This document shows, piece by piece, positions 32,214 to 41,914 of a DNA stretch of 64,000 nucleotides. The notes below the pieces were generated by a model. The model saw only the letters and a program-made list of their open reading frames with translations. It made no database searches and was not told the DNA's origin. The position numbers were made by a program, and so were the translations under genes. The DNA comes from UBA7803 sp034522075 (GTDB lineage Bacteria > Pseudomonadota > Gammaproteobacteria > Pseudomonadales > Azotimanducaceae), in the NCBI GenBank assembly GCA_034522075.1, contig JAXHLO010000006.1, forward strand, positions 186,001 through 250,000, written 5' to 3'. How positions within the stretch are numbered: position 1 is the stretch's first letter; every line of letters begins with the position of its first letter.

Positions 32214-34475
32214 ATGATCCGACGCAGGGTGCGTGCAGGTGTACTGGCATTGTGTCTGCCGCTGGCAGTCTTCGGCTGCTCGCAGGAGGCAGCGGAACCG
32301 CCGGCAGAGGATTCGCAGTCGAGCGCTGCGGCTGATGCCGCCACGGCCAGCCGCAGTGCCGAGGCCATTCGACGGGCTACTGCCGACGTCGACGGCGAAC
32401 GCATCATCAATGCCGACGAAGAACCCGGCAACTGGCTGGCCCATGGCCGCAATTATCAGGAAGACCGCTACAGCCCGCTCACCGCTATCGACGAAGACAG
32501 CGTGACTGATCTGGGCCTGGCCTGGTACTGGGACACCGGTACCACCCGCGGGCTGGAATCCACACCCATCGTGGTGGACGGCGTCATGTTCAACACCGGG
32601 TCGTGGTCGGTGGTCTGGGCCCACGACGCCAAGACCGGTGAGCTGCTCTGGGAGTACGACCCGGAAGTGCCGCGGGAATGGGGCAAGTACGCGTGCTGCG
32701 ATGTGGTGAACCGGGGGGTCGCGGTCTGGGAAGGCAAGGTCTACGTCGGCACCCTGGACGGTCGTCTGGTGGCCCTGGATGCTGGCACCGGCGAGCCTGT
32801 CTGGTGGGAGCAGACCACCGACCGGGAGCGTGCCTACACCATCACCGGCGCCCCGCGCGTGGTCAAAGACAAGGTCATCATCGGCAACGGCGGCGCGGAG
32901 TATGGCGTGCGCGGCTATGTTACGGCCTACGACACGGAAACGGGCGAGCAGGCCTGGCGTTTCTATACAGTGCCGGGCGATCCGTCCAAACCCTTCGAGG
33001 GCGAGCATCTGGAGAAAGCGGCTGCCACCTGGCGCGGCAGCAAGTGGTGGGAACTCGGCGGCGGCGGCACTGCCTGGGATTCCATGGCCTACGACCCGGA
33101 GCTCAACCTGCTGTATATCGGCGTCGGCAACGGCTCGCCGTGGAACCGCTACATCCGCTCCCCAGGCGGCGGCGACAATCTGTATCTGTCATCCATCGTC
33201 GCGGTGAACCCCGACGACGGCAGCATGGTCTGGCACTATCAGACCACGCCCGGGGATACCTGGGACTACACCGCCACCCAGCACATGATCCTGGCGGATC
33301 TGACCATCGACGGCGCCGAGCGCAAGGTCATCATGCAGGCGCCGAAGAACGGCTTCTTTTACGTCCTCGACCGCACCAACGGCGAGTTCATTTCCGCGGA
33401 AGCCTACGTGCCCGTGACCTGGGCTACCCATGTCGATCCGGAAACCGGCAAGCCGGTGGAAAACCCGGACGCCCACTACGCCAACGACGTCAAGCAGATC
33501 CGGCCGGCGCCTTACGGCGGCCACAACTGGCACCCCATGGCATTCAATCGGGATACCGGCCTGGTCTACATCCCGGCCCTGGACATTCCCTTCAATTTCG
33601 CTCAGGACAACGCCTTCCGTTACCAGCCCGGAGAGTGGAACACCGGGGTGGACCTGGCCGAGACCATTCCCACCAGCGACCCGGACGAGATGGTGGAGGA
33701 CCTGCGCGCCGTCAAAGGCCACCTGTCCGCGTGGGATCCCGTGACTCAGCAGGAGGTGTGGCGCGTGCAGCACGACACGTCGTGGAACGGCGGACTGCTG
33801 ACCACGGCCGGAAATCTCGTGTTCCAGGGCCGCTCGGACGGCCACTTCGCCGCGTACCGGGCCGACACCGGCGAACTGGTGTGGGAAACCCCCTCCCACG
33901 TGGGCATCATCGCCGCGCCGGTGAGCTACAGCGTGGACGGTGAACAGTACATATCCGTGGTTGCCGGCTGGGGCGGCGCCTTCGCCATGGCCTCCGGGGT
34001 GCCCCGCCATCGCGGCAACGTCATGACCGAGGGCCGCATCCTCACCTACAAACTCGGCGGCGAAGCCGACCTGCCGGAACCCGACGTGACGTTCCTGGAA
34101 CTGCCCGAACCGCCGGACATGGAGACCACGCCGGAGCAGGTAGCCGCCGGTGAGATGGCCTATCACACCTACTGCGCCGTGTGCCACGGCCCGGGAGCGG
34201 TGAGCAGCGGCGGCGGTACGCCGGATCTGCGCTATTCGGACGCCGCCGTGCACGAATCCTGGGATGCGATCGTCCTGGAGGGCGCTTTCACCGGGAAGGG
34301 CATGGTGGGCTTCGACCACGTGCTGAGCGAGGCAGACTCGCGGGCCATTCAGGCCTACGTGATCAGTCAGACGAAGGGCTCCATCGCGCTGTGCAACAGC
34401 GAGTACCGGGAGAATTATCCGGAGGTGCTGGGCACGGCGTGCATCAGGGCCGACGTGACGCAGGAGGAGGAGTAG
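32214..34475 (+). CDS. PQQ-dependent quinohemoprotein alcohol dehydrogenase
   Basis: This 753-residue periplasmic dehydrogenase has a lipoprotein-like signal (VLALCLPLAVFGCSQEAAEP). The eight-bladed propeller contains the vicinal disulfide in WGKYACCDVVNRGVAVW and the Ca/PQQ-site segment GDTWDYTATQHMILADL. The C-terminal cytochrome c domain has CAVCH near residue 650. It oxidises primary alcohols and passes electrons to the respiratory chain. A purine-rich RBS (GGGGAGAGG) precedes ATG 32214. No PQQ synthesis genes and no extra cytochrome partner are in the window. The stop abuts a palindromic repeat. Confidence 0.93.
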   Translation: MIRRRVRAGVLALCLPLAVFGCSQEAAEPPAEDSQSSAAADAATASRSAEAIRRATADVDGERIINADEEPGNWLAHGRNYQEDRYSPLTAIDEDSVTDLGLAWYWDTGTTRGLESTPIVVDGVMFNTGSWSVVWAHDAKTGELLWEYDPEVPREWGKYACCDVVNRGVAVWEGKVYVGTLDGRLVALDAGTGEPVWWEQTTDRERAYTITGAPRVVKDKVIIGNGGAEYGVRGYVTAYDTETGEQAWRFYTVPGDPSKPFEGEHLEKAAATWRGSKWWELGGGGTAWDSMAYDPELNLLYIGVGNGSPWNRYIRSPGGGDNLYLSSIVAVNPDDGSMVWHYQTTPGDTWDYTATQHMILADLTIDGAERKVIMQAPKNGFFYVLDRTNGEFISAEAYVPVTWATHVDPETGKPVENPDAHYANDVKQIRPAPYGGHNWHPMAFNRDTGLVYIPALDIPFNFAQDNAFRYQPGEWNTGVDLAETIPTSDPDEMVEDLRAVKGHLSAWDPVTQQEVWRVQHDTSWNGGLLTTAGNLVFQGRSDGHFAAYRADTGELVWETPSHVGIIAAPVSYSVDGEQYISVVAGWGGAFAMASGVPRHRGNVMTEGRILTYKLGGEADLPEPDVTFLELPEPPDMETTPEQVAAGEMAYHTYCAVCHGPGAVSSGGGTPDLRYSDAAVHESWDAIVLEGAFTGKGMVGFDHVLSEADSRAIQAYVISQTKGSIALCNSEYRENYPEVLGTACIRADVTQEEE

Positions 34476-34477
34476 GT

Positions 34478-34543
34478 GTGGGAGCGGCCTCCAGGCCGCG
34501 ATTCCCCAGCCCGGCAGTGTCGCGGCCTGGAGGCCGCTCCCAC
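34478..34543. repeat. Palindromic REP-like element
   Basis: GAGCGGCCTCCAGGCCGCGA and its inverted copy TCGCGGCCTGGAGGCCGCTC form a near-perfect stem of about 24 bp with a loop of 18 bases. It lies between two convergent genes. The same arm occurs again at 37633. No T-run follows in either direction, so it looks like a repetitive extragenic palindrome rather than a classic terminator. Confidence 0.8.
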
Positions 34544-34557
34544 AAAAAAGTGCGCTC

Positions 34558-35499
34558 CTACATCACCGCCACGGGGCGGTCGGCCATCTCCAGGCTGACC
34601 GCTATGGGCCGGTGGTCGGACAGGCGGCAATCGAGGACTTCGTAGTCGCTCATGACCAGGCGGGGCGACACCAGCACGTGGTCCAGCGCCCGCAGCGGCC
34701 GCCAGGCCGGGTAGGTGGGTTGCACCTGACCCACCGGGCGCAGGCCCGTGTCGGCCAGCGGGGAATTGAACAGCAGTTGCGGCAGGTGGCTGTTCATGTC
34801 GCCCATGAGCACCACGTGCTCTTCACCGTCGATCAGATTGCGTACGTATTCGAGCTGCAGGCGGCGTGAGCGCTCACCCAGAGACAGGTGCAACATCACC
34901 ACCAGCACGCTGGTGTCGCCGTAGGGCAGCCGCACGGCGATGGCGCCGCGCCCGGGAATCGCTCCGGGCAGCTTGTGATCCTGCATTTCCAGCGGCGCTA
35001 CCCGCGACAGCAGGCCGTTGCCATGCTGGGCCAGCGGGCCGAGATCGCGGTTGAGCTGAGTGTACCAGTAGGGAAATCTTGCCCGGTCGGCGATGAACTG
35101 CACCTGATTGACGTAGCTCGAGCGCAGACTGCCGCTGTCGATCTCCTGCAGAGCCACGAAGTCGTAGCCGCGCACGACCTCGGCGATACGCTCGAGGTTG
35201 AGATGCCGGCCCTGATGGGGAAGCACGTGCTTCCAGCCCTTGGTGAAGTAGTGCCGGTATTTCGCCGTGCCGATACCCACCTGAATATTGAACGACAGGA
35301 ACCGCAGCGGCCGGATGCCGTCGTGCAGGGACTGATCACAATCGTGTGTGGTTGGCGTGGCAGCGACGGGTATGGCCCGCATCTCACCGCGCCTGGCCCA
35401 TGCCAGCATGGCGGACTGCTCCAGGGATCGCGCGAACAGTTTAACGGCCCCGGAAGCTGTCATCTGAGTACTGGCCGGCATTTTTCTCGACGTTTCCAA
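34558..35499 (-). CDS. Endonuclease/exonuclease/phosphatase-family hydrolase
   Basis: This protein of about 313 residues has the EEP metal-site pattern: LRFLSFNIQVGIGTAKYRHY, DFVALQEIDSGSLRSSYVNQ (Glu ligand), VVLMGDMNSHLPQL and the final DCRLSDHRPIAVSLEM. The family acts on phosphodiesters in nucleic acids, lipids or nucleotides. The N-terminal 60 residues before LRFLSFNIQ are not conserved and a later start is possible. It follows dsbA on the same strand, as in Pseudomonas-like gene orders. Confidence 0.88.
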   Translation of the reverse strand: METSRKMPASTQMTASGAVKLFARSLEQSAMLAWARRGEMRAIPVAATPTTHDCDQSLHDGIRPLRFLSFNIQVGIGTAKYRHYFTKGWKHVLPHQGRHLNLERIAEVVRGYDFVALQEIDSGSLRSSYVNQVQFIADRARFPYWYTQLNRDLGPLAQHGNGLLSRVAPLEMQDHKLPGAIPGRGAIAVRLPYGDTSVLVVMLHLSLGERSRRLQLEYVRNLIDGEEHVVLMGDMNSHLPQLLFNSPLADTGLRPVGQVQPTYPAWRPLRALDHVLVSPRLVMSDYEVLDCRLSDHRPIAVSLEMADRPVAVM

Positions 35500-35520
35500 A
35501 AGAGGTATCCAATGTTGTGC

Positions 35521-36192
35521 CTACGGCGCTGGCGCCGTCTCGGTCTGCCGGCTCTGCTCGACGAGGTAGTCCACCACGTCGAGCATGGCGGCATTGCCGC
35601 CCGCCATCCGGCCGTCTACCCGGTATCTGCCGTCGACGATGAGCGTCGGCGTTCCCGACAGACGATAGGTCAGACCGCGGGCGTGAGCCTGCTGAACCCG
35701 GCTGCGCACGCTGAAAGAGTTGAACACCGAGTTGAACTGTTCAGGCTCGATACCGGCAACACGCTCGAAGAGTTCGGCCATGCGCTCCGGCTCGGTGAGA
35801 TTAACGCCGTTTTCGTGAATGGCCCGGAAGATCGGATCATGCACCTGCTCCGTGACATCGAGCGCCTCAGCGGTATAGAAAAGCTGTGCCAGAGCCTGCC
35901 ACGACTCGTTGAAGGTAGCCGGCATCCGGTAGAAATCCACGGCTTCCGGTGCGCTTTCCAGCCAGGCATCGATGGGACCCTGGAAATTCTTGCAGTGAAT
36001 GCAGCCATAGGAAAAAACTTCGACCACCTCTACCTGGTCCGGGTTACGCGTATCCACCGGGATGGGTAGACGCTCGTAATGCTCGCCTTCCTCGAAGTCG
36101 GCCGCGGCCGCGCTCGAGGGCCCGGCCAGCAGCAAAGCGGTGGACAGCACCGCGGCGGCCGGAAAGGTTTTCGCTATGACAGTACGAAGCAT
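35521..36192 (-). CDS. dsbA: Thiol:disulfide interchange protein DsbA
   Basis: This 223-residue periplasmic oxidoreductase has a signal peptide (AAAVLSTALLLAGPSSAAAA), the redox site VEVFSYGCIHCKNFQ, and the cis-proline loop SGTPTLIVDGRYRV near residue 185. It introduces disulfide bonds into secreted proteins, including cytochromes. The active site is CIHC, not the usual CPHC, which may change the redox potential. Gene order with cytochrome c4 upstream matches other gammaproteobacteria. Confidence 0.93.
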   Translation of the reverse strand: MLRTVIAKTFPAAAVLSTALLLAGPSSAAAADFEEGEHYERLPIPVDTRNPDQVEVVEVFSYGCIHCKNFQGPIDAWLESAPEAVDFYRMPATFNESWQALAQLFYTAEALDVTEQVHDPIFRAIHENGVNLTEPERMAELFERVAGIEPEQFNSVFNSFSVRSRVQQAHARGLTYRLSGTPTLIVDGRYRVDGRMAGGNAAMLDVVDYLVEQSRQTETAPAP

Positions 36193-36308
36193 GGTTACCT
36201 CAGCGTATCGAGAACAAGTGTAGTCGACCCACGTCTCTTCTGTGTGACAGTCAGTTGGACCGCGATACGGAGGAAACGTGCACCGGCGTGCCGGCGATGC
36301 CGTTCGCC

Positions 36309-36962
36309 TCAGTGCAGGCCCTGAATGTAATCAGCCAGGGCGGCGATTTCCCTGTCCGTCAGGCGGGCAGCAATGTTGCGCATCATGGCGCCGTATTCCT
36401 GGTCGGTGGTGCGCTCGCCTTCCCGGTAGGCGGTGAGCTGGGCCACGGTATAAGCCTTCGGCTGACCGCCGATGGCCGGGAATCCGGCCGGGGCATTGCC
36501 GTCCCCGCTCGGCGCGTGGCAGGCGGTACAGGCCGCCACGCCTTTGTCGAGAATGCCGCCGCGATAGATCTGCTCCGCCATGGCCAGCGTCTCGTCGTCG
36601 CCCTGCGCCTGGCCGACCTTGTCGGGCAGCGATGCATAATAGGCCGCCAGGTCGGCCAGATCTTCGTCCGATTTGCCGTTCAACTGGCCGGCCATGAGCG
36701 GCACCGGGCGGTCGTTGGATTGAATGAGTTGCAGCTGGCGCAGCAGGTATTTCTCGTTCTGCCCGGCGAGCACGGCATAGGTCGGGTCGATGGGGGAGGC
36801 CCCGTCCTGACCGTGGCAGGCGCCGCAGGGGGCAGCCTGCGCTTTGCCCGCTTCCGGGTCCCCGTCGGCGAAGGCGGCGGGGGAAATGATAAGTGCCATG
36901 AACATCAGCACTGCAACCGGCAAACCCATGTGCTTCGATTCCGTTATCCGTGAACCGCTCAT
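36309..36962 (-). CDS. Diheme cytochrome c4
   Basis: This 217-residue periplasmic cytochrome has two heme motifs, CGACHG near residue 46 and CTACHA near 148, each with a distal Met region (PLMAGQLNGKSDEDLADLAA and GAMMRNIAARLTDREIAALA). Members donate electrons to terminal oxidases, here perhaps the caa3 oxidase. ATG 36962 gives a signal peptide with basic residues; ATG 36929 is a shorter option. The gene is divergent from engB with overlapping upstream regions. Confidence 0.93.
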   Translation of the reverse strand: MSGSRITESKHMGLPVAVLMFMALIISPAAFADGDPEAGKAQAAPCGACHGQDGASPIDPTYAVLAGQNEKYLLRQLQLIQSNDRPVPLMAGQLNGKSDEDLADLAAYYASLPDKVGQAQGDDETLAMAEQIYRGGILDKGVAACTACHAPSGDGNAPAGFPAIGGQPKAYTVAQLTAYREGERTTDQEYGAMMRNIAARLTDREIAALADYIQGLH

Positions 36963-36976
36963 TATATACTACTGAT

Positions 36977-37636
36977 GTGCCGCACACAGACCACCAGCGC
37001 CCGAGCAGAGACACCGGCGAACGCCTGGAAGCCAGCTTCGTCACCAGTGCGCCCGAGCCGCGGGATGCACCGCCGGCGGATCGTCCCGAGATCGCCCTGG
37101 CCGGCCGTTCCAATGCCGGCAAGTCCAGCGTCCTGAACCGCATCACCGGCAACCGGCACACGGCCAAGGTGAGCAAAACCCCGGGGCGCACTCAGTTACT
37201 CAACTTCTTTGACGTTCTGCGCATCGGCGGGCGCCCGTGCGGCGGCCGTCTCGTGGACCTGCCCGGCTACGGCTATGCCAAGGCCCGGCGGGCGGATCAG
37301 GAGCGCTGGCAGGGGGCCGTGAACCGCTTTCTTTCGGAAAGGGAAACCCTGGCAGCCGTGGTGCTGGTCATGGACATCCGCCATCCGCTGCAACCTTTCG
37401 ATACCGAGCTCATCGGTTGGGCCGCTGCCTCGGAGCTGCCGCTGCTGGTGCTGCTGAACAAGGCCGACAAGCTGAAACACGGGGCTCAGCAGAAAACCCT
37501 GGCCCAGGTACGGCGTCATGTGGCGGAAATGCCCCAGACCCAGGTGCTCGTCTTCTCGGCGCTGCGCGGGCAGAACGTGGATGGCCTGCTGGCGTTTCTG
37601 GAGCAGTGGCTGGGTGAGGGTGGGGGGGTGAAGTAG
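36977..37636 (+). CDS. engB: Ribosome biogenesis GTPase YihA/EngB
   Basis: This GTPase of about 219 residues has P-loop GRSNAGKSSVLNRI, switch I region SKTPGRTQLLNFF, DLPGYGYAK (G3), NKADK (G4) and a late SALRG (G5). It is needed for assembly of the large ribosomal subunit. GTG 36977 gives the best family start; a GTG nine codons earlier overlaps the cytochrome c4 promoter region. The stop TAG is formed by the first bases of the palindromic repeat that follows. Confidence 0.93.
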   Translation: MPHTDHQRPSRDTGERLEASFVTSAPEPRDAPPADRPEIALAGRSNAGKSSVLNRITGNRHTAKVSKTPGRTQLLNFFDVLRIGGRPCGGRLVDLPGYGYAKARRADQERWQGAVNRFLSERETLAAVVLVMDIRHPLQPFDTELIGWAAASELPLLVLLNKADKLKHGAQQKTLAQVRRHVAEMPQTQVLVFSALRGQNVDGLLAFLEQWLGEGGGVK

Positions 37637-37739
37637 GAGCGGCCTCCAGGCCGCGATCTTCTCTTGCTCAAGATCGCGGCCTGTAGGCCGTGCGCTCGCT
37701 TTGCAAGCGCCTGGCCGAACTTCGTTCGGCCGCTCCTAC
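37633..37739. repeat. Multi-hairpin extragenic palindrome
   Basis: Outer arms GTAGGAGCGGCC and GGCCGCTCCTAC enclose four smaller stems: GCGGCCTCCAGGCCGC, GATCTTCTCTTGCTCAAGATC-type, GCGCTCGCTTTGCAAGCGC and GGCCGAACTTCGTTCGGCC. It is related to the element at 34478. It sits between convergent engB and polA and could also stop transcription from both sides. Confidence 0.8.
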
Positions 37740-37749
37740 CAGGGCCTTG

Positions 37750-40501
37750 TCAGTGTGCCTCGTCCCAGTTTGCGCCGGTCCCGACATCCACCACCAGGGG
37801 TACGTGCAGCTCGGCTGCATCGACCATGCGCGCCCGCACCTCGTCTTCCAGCGCCGCGGCCTGATCCTGCGCCACCTCGAATACCAGCTCGTCGTGGACC
37901 TGCATGATCAGCAGCGCATCCAGTGACGACTCCGTGAGCCAGCGGTCTACGGTGAGCATGGCGCGCTTGATCACATCCGCCGCCGTGCCCTGCATGGGCG
38001 CGTTGATGGCGGCTCGCTCGGCGCCCTGGCGGCGCGGCGGTTGCCTGGCGTTGATCTCCGGCAGGTACAGGCGGCGGCCGTAGACCGTTTCCACATAGCC
38101 CTGCTCGGCGGCCTCCTGCCCGAGTCCGGTCCATGTAGCCCTTCACGCCCGGGGTAGCGTTCGAAATAGCGGTCGATGTATTCCTGGGCCTCGGTGCGGG
38201 ATATGCCAAGCTGCCGGCCCAGGCCGAAGGCCGACATGCCGTAGATGAGGCCGAAGTTGATGGCCTTGGCCGCCCGGCGCTGCTCGCCGCCGACGGCCTC
38301 CAGAGTGCCGCCGAACACCTCGGCGGCCGTGGCGGCGTGGATGTCCTGGTCCTGCCTCGAATGCCGCGCAGCAGCCCGGCGTCCCCGGACAGATGGCGCC
38401 ATGATGCGCAGCTCGATCTGCGAGTAGTCGGCGGCCAGGATGCAGCGCCCCGGCGGCGCCACGAAGGCCTGGCGGATACGCCGGCCCTCGGCGTGGCGGA
38501 TGGGAATGTTCTGCAGGTTGGGGTCGGACGACGACAGCCGGCCGGTGGCGGTGACCGCCTGGTGGTAGGAGGTGTGCACGCGCCCGGTCTTCGGGTTGAT
38601 CTGCGCCGGCAGCTTGTCGGTGTAGGTGGACTTGAGCTTGGCCAGCCCGCGGTAGTCCAGGATCAGCCGCGGCAGCTCATAGTCGTGGGCGAGATCCTGC
38701 AGCACCTGCTCGGCGGTGGAGGGCTGCCCCTTGGGCGTTTTCTTCAGTACCGGCAACGCCAGCTTTTCATACAGCACCGCCTGGAGTTGCTTGGGGGAAT
38801 CCAGGTTGAATTCCTCCCCGGCCGCGCTCCGGCCTGCTCCTGCAACGCCTGCATTCGCTCGGCCAGCTCGCTGCTGTGGCGCTCCAGCAGTGCGCCGTCC
38901 ACCAGGGTCCCGTTGCGCTCGATGCGCGACAGCACCGGTACCAGCGGCAGCTCGATGTCCTGGTAAACCGAGCTCAGGCGGGGCTCGGCCTGCAGCCGGG
39001 GCCACAGGGCCTCGTGCAGCCGCAGCGTGATGTCGGCGTCCTCGGCGGCGTAGGCGGCGGCGATGCTCCACCGCCACCTGGTCGAAGGTGAGCTGGTTGG
39101 CGCCCTTGCCGGCGACGTCCTCGAACTTGATGGTGCCGTGGCCCAGGTACTTCAGCGACAGCGAGTCCATGTCGTGGCGGCTGGCGGTGGAGTCCAGGCA
39201 GTAGGACTCCGAGCATGGTGTCGTGGCGCACGCCGCGGACTTCGATAGCGTAGCGACCCAGGACGTTCAGATCGTACTTCAGGTTCTGGCCGACCTTGGG
39301 CCGGTCGGCATCCTCGAGCAGAGGTTTCAGACGTTCCAGCACCTCGCCCAACGGCAACTGGGCCGGCGCGCCGGGATAATCATGAGCCACCGGCAGATAG
39401 GCGGCGTGCCCCGGTTCTACGCAGAAAGAAAAGCCCACCAGCTCCGCATGCATGTACGCCAGGCTGGTGGTCTCCAGTGTCCAGGGCCACGAGTTCGGCG
39501 TCGCGCATCCGGGTCAGCCACACCTCCAGCGCTTCCCAGGTGTCGATGATCTCCCAGTCGAGTGTACTCTCAGAGCCGGCACCCGCCGCAGCGTCGCCGT
39601 CCGTGCCCTCGAGTTCCTTCAGCCAGGTCTTGAACTCCAGGCGTTCGAACAGCTCACGCAGCGCCGCCTCGTCGGGGGGATCGGGCCGCAGATCGCGCAG
39701 GTGCACCTCGAGATCCACGTCGCAGCGAATGCGGGTCAGTTCCCGGGACAGCGGCAACTGCTCCAGGGAATTCCGCAGATTCTCCCCGGCTTTGCCTTTG
39801 ATCTCGTCTGCAGCAGCCATGATGCCGTCCAGGCTGCCGTATTCGGCCAGCCACTTGGCCGCCGTCTTCGGACCCACCTTGGGGACACCGGGAATGTTGT
39901 CCACCGTGTCGCCGATCAGGGCCAGGTAGTCGACGATGCCTTCCGGCGGCACGCCGAACTTGTCGAACACGGCGTCCCGGTCGAGCTTCGTGTCGGTCAT
40001 GGTGTTCACCAGCGTGACATGGTCGCTGACGAGCTGAGCCATGTCCTTGTCGCCGGTGGAGACCACGGTTTCCCGCGCTTCCTCGGTAGCCTGAACGGCC
40101 AGCGTGCCGATCACGTCATCGGCCTCCACGTCGGCAACGATGAGCAGGGGCAGCCCCATGGCACGAATGATCTGGTGGATGGGTTCCACCTGCTCGCGCA
40201 GGTCGTCAGGCATGGGCGGCCGATTGGCCTTGTACTCGGCATAGAGGTCGTTGCGGAAGGTCTTGCCTTTGGCATCGAACACCACGGCGATGGGGCTGTC
40301 CGGGTAATCCTTGGCGAGCTTGCGCAGCATGCTGATGACGCCGCGCACCGCACCGGTATGCACACCGTTGCGGGTCTGGAGGTCCGGCAGGGCGTGGTAG
40401 GCGCGGAACAGATAGGACGACCCGTCCACCAGAACCAGCGGCCTGGCGTCCCAGTCAGGCTCTGACCCCGCTGCGCGGCCGGGGGAATCGTCGCTGGTCA
40501 T
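37750..40501 (-). pseudogene. polA: DNA polymerase I, several frameshifts in this sequence
   Basis: All three PolA domains are present. The 5'-3' exonuclease opens RPLVLVDGSSYLFRAYHALP, the 3'-5' exonuclease part contains PKVGQNLKYDLNVLG, and the polymerase contains RCILAADYSQIELRIMA, RRAAKAINFGLIYGMSAFGL and MQVHDELVFEVA. They are spread over at least six frame changes near 39470, 39205, 39075, 38820, 38390 and 38140. PolA is a single-copy housekeeping repair and Okazaki-fragment enzyme, so sequencing or assembly error is more likely than true loss. ATG 40501 starts the first block. Neighbours engB and thrB match the usual order. Confidence 0.9.
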
Positions 40502-40584
40502 CGGGTCTCCTGTATGCCGGTTTGCGATGACCCGCGCCGCAGGGGTTTTGCCTTGGGCTGCGCTTTGGGTCACCATTCACGGCT

Positions 40585-40896
40585 ATGGTACCCGTGTTCC
40601 ACAGAACCTCGAAAGCGTGCGCCGCGCTGGCAGCGGCCGCCGTGATGGGCTGGGCTGCCACAGCGGCGCAGGCCGCCAGTACGGACGAGTCGTTGCGCGG
40701 TCCCGACGTGGTGATCATCGCCGAGGAGGAGCGCACCATCTACGAATTCCGGCAGAATGGCGAGCTGCGCATGGTGCGGATCGTACCGGCGTTCGGCAAA
40801 CCCTATCATCTGGTGCCCGTAGACCCGTCCAAGGGCTTCGGCGACCTCGAGCGGGCCGACATGCTGGTGCCTTCCTGGACAATCCTGGAATTCTGA
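40585..40896 (+). CDS. DUF2782 periplasmic protein
   Basis: This 103-residue protein has a signal peptide (AALAAAAVMGWAATAAQAAS) and the DUF2782 core VVIIAEEERTIYEFRQNGEL then RMVRIVPAFGKPYHLVPVDP. The function is unknown. It lies between polA and thrB, as in many gammaproteobacteria, and is probably co-transcribed with thrB, whose start is 24 bases after its stop. Confidence 0.9.
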   Translation: MVPVFHRTSKACAALAAAAVMGWAATAAQAASTDESLRGPDVVIIAEEERTIYEFRQNGELRMVRIVPAFGKPYHLVPVDPSKGFGDLERADMLVPSWTILEF

Positions 40897-40919
40897 TTGC
40901 ACGTCCCGACGGCACGCCC

Positions 40920-41897
40920 GTGAACGCCATTACCCAGCTCGACCTGCTGCGCCTGGAAAGCCTGGTGTCGGCCTATGACATCGGTGAGCTGATCCGCCAC
41001 CATCCGGCCGCTACCGGCATCGAGAACAGCAACTACTTCGTCACCACGGCCCGTGCCGGGGTGGAGCAGCACTACGTCCTCACCGTGCTGGAACAGCCGG
41101 CCAATGCCGGCGGCGGCCTGGTGGAACTGCTCGACGCCTGCGTGGACGCCGGGCTGCCCGTCCCCGCGGTGCTGCGCAACCGCCAGGGCCTGCCTTTCAC
41201 CGACCTGGACGGCAAACCCGCCATGCTCTGCATGTGCCTGCCGGGCCGGCATGTCTACAACCCTACCCAGCGCCAGGTGGAAGCACTGGGCCGCTTCCTG
41301 GGACGCTTTCATCTGGCCACGGCTGCCGCCGGCGTGGAATTGCCTGCCTATCCGCGCGATCTGCACTGGCTGGAGCGGGGCGCGGAAAGCTGCCGCGGTC
41401 ACCTGGGATTCGGCGCCGCAGCCCTCATGCGTGACACACGCCGGCAACTGGCCGACGCCCTGGCCCGCGACGATGTCGCGGCACTGCCCCAGGGGCCCAT
41501 CCACGCCGACCTGTTCCGCGACAACGTGCTGTTCAACGAATGGGGGCTGGCCGGGGTGCTGGACTTCCACCACGCCTCCCACGGCCACCTGATCTACGAT
41601 CTGGCGGTGGCCGCCAATGACTGGTGCACGGATACCACCGGCGCATTGGACCCCGAACGCACGCTGGCATTGTTGCGCGCCTATCACGGCATTCGACCGT
41701 TGCGCCGCGCGGAGCTGTGGCACTTTCCGGTGTTCGCCCTCTATGGGGCGCTGGCATTCTGGACGTCGCGGCTGGTGGTGACTCTGCAGAAACGCCGCGG
41801 CGCAGCCGTGCGGGCCAACAATCCGGAGGAGTTCGAACGCATCGTGCGCCATCACAGCGCGCACTTTTTCTATCTGGACGAACGGCGCCTGCAGTAA
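40920..41897 (+). CDS. thrB: Homoserine kinase (ThrB, APH-fold type)
   Basis: This 325-residue enzyme is of the aminoglycoside-phosphotransferase fold (type II ThrB). It contains GELIRHHPAATGIENSNYFV, PCLPGR-like MLCMCLPGRHVYNPTQRQ and the catalytic loop LPQGPIHADLFRDNVLFNEW followed by GVLDFHHASHG. It phosphorylates homoserine in threonine synthesis. GTG 40920 (NAITQLDLLRLESLVSAYDI) is the natural start. Confidence 0.92.
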   Translation: MNAITQLDLLRLESLVSAYDIGELIRHHPAATGIENSNYFVTTARAGVEQHYVLTVLEQPANAGGGLVELLDACVDAGLPVPAVLRNRQGLPFTDLDGKPAMLCMCLPGRHVYNPTQRQVEALGRFLGRFHLATAAAGVELPAYPRDLHWLERGAESCRGHLGFGAAALMRDTRRQLADALARDDVAALPQGPIHADLFRDNVLFNEWGLAGVLDFHHASHGHLIYDLAVAANDWCTDTTGALDPERTLALLRAYHGIRPLRRAELWHFPVFALYGALAFWTSRLVVTLQKRRGAAVRANNPEEFERIVRHHSAHFFYLDERRLQ

Positions 41898-41914
41898 CGC
41901 CGGACGACCACCGG

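Noticed and set aside
34478..34550. Rho-independent terminator after the PQQ dehydrogenase
   Set aside because: The stem is strong but is followed by A residues, not T, in the direction of transcription.
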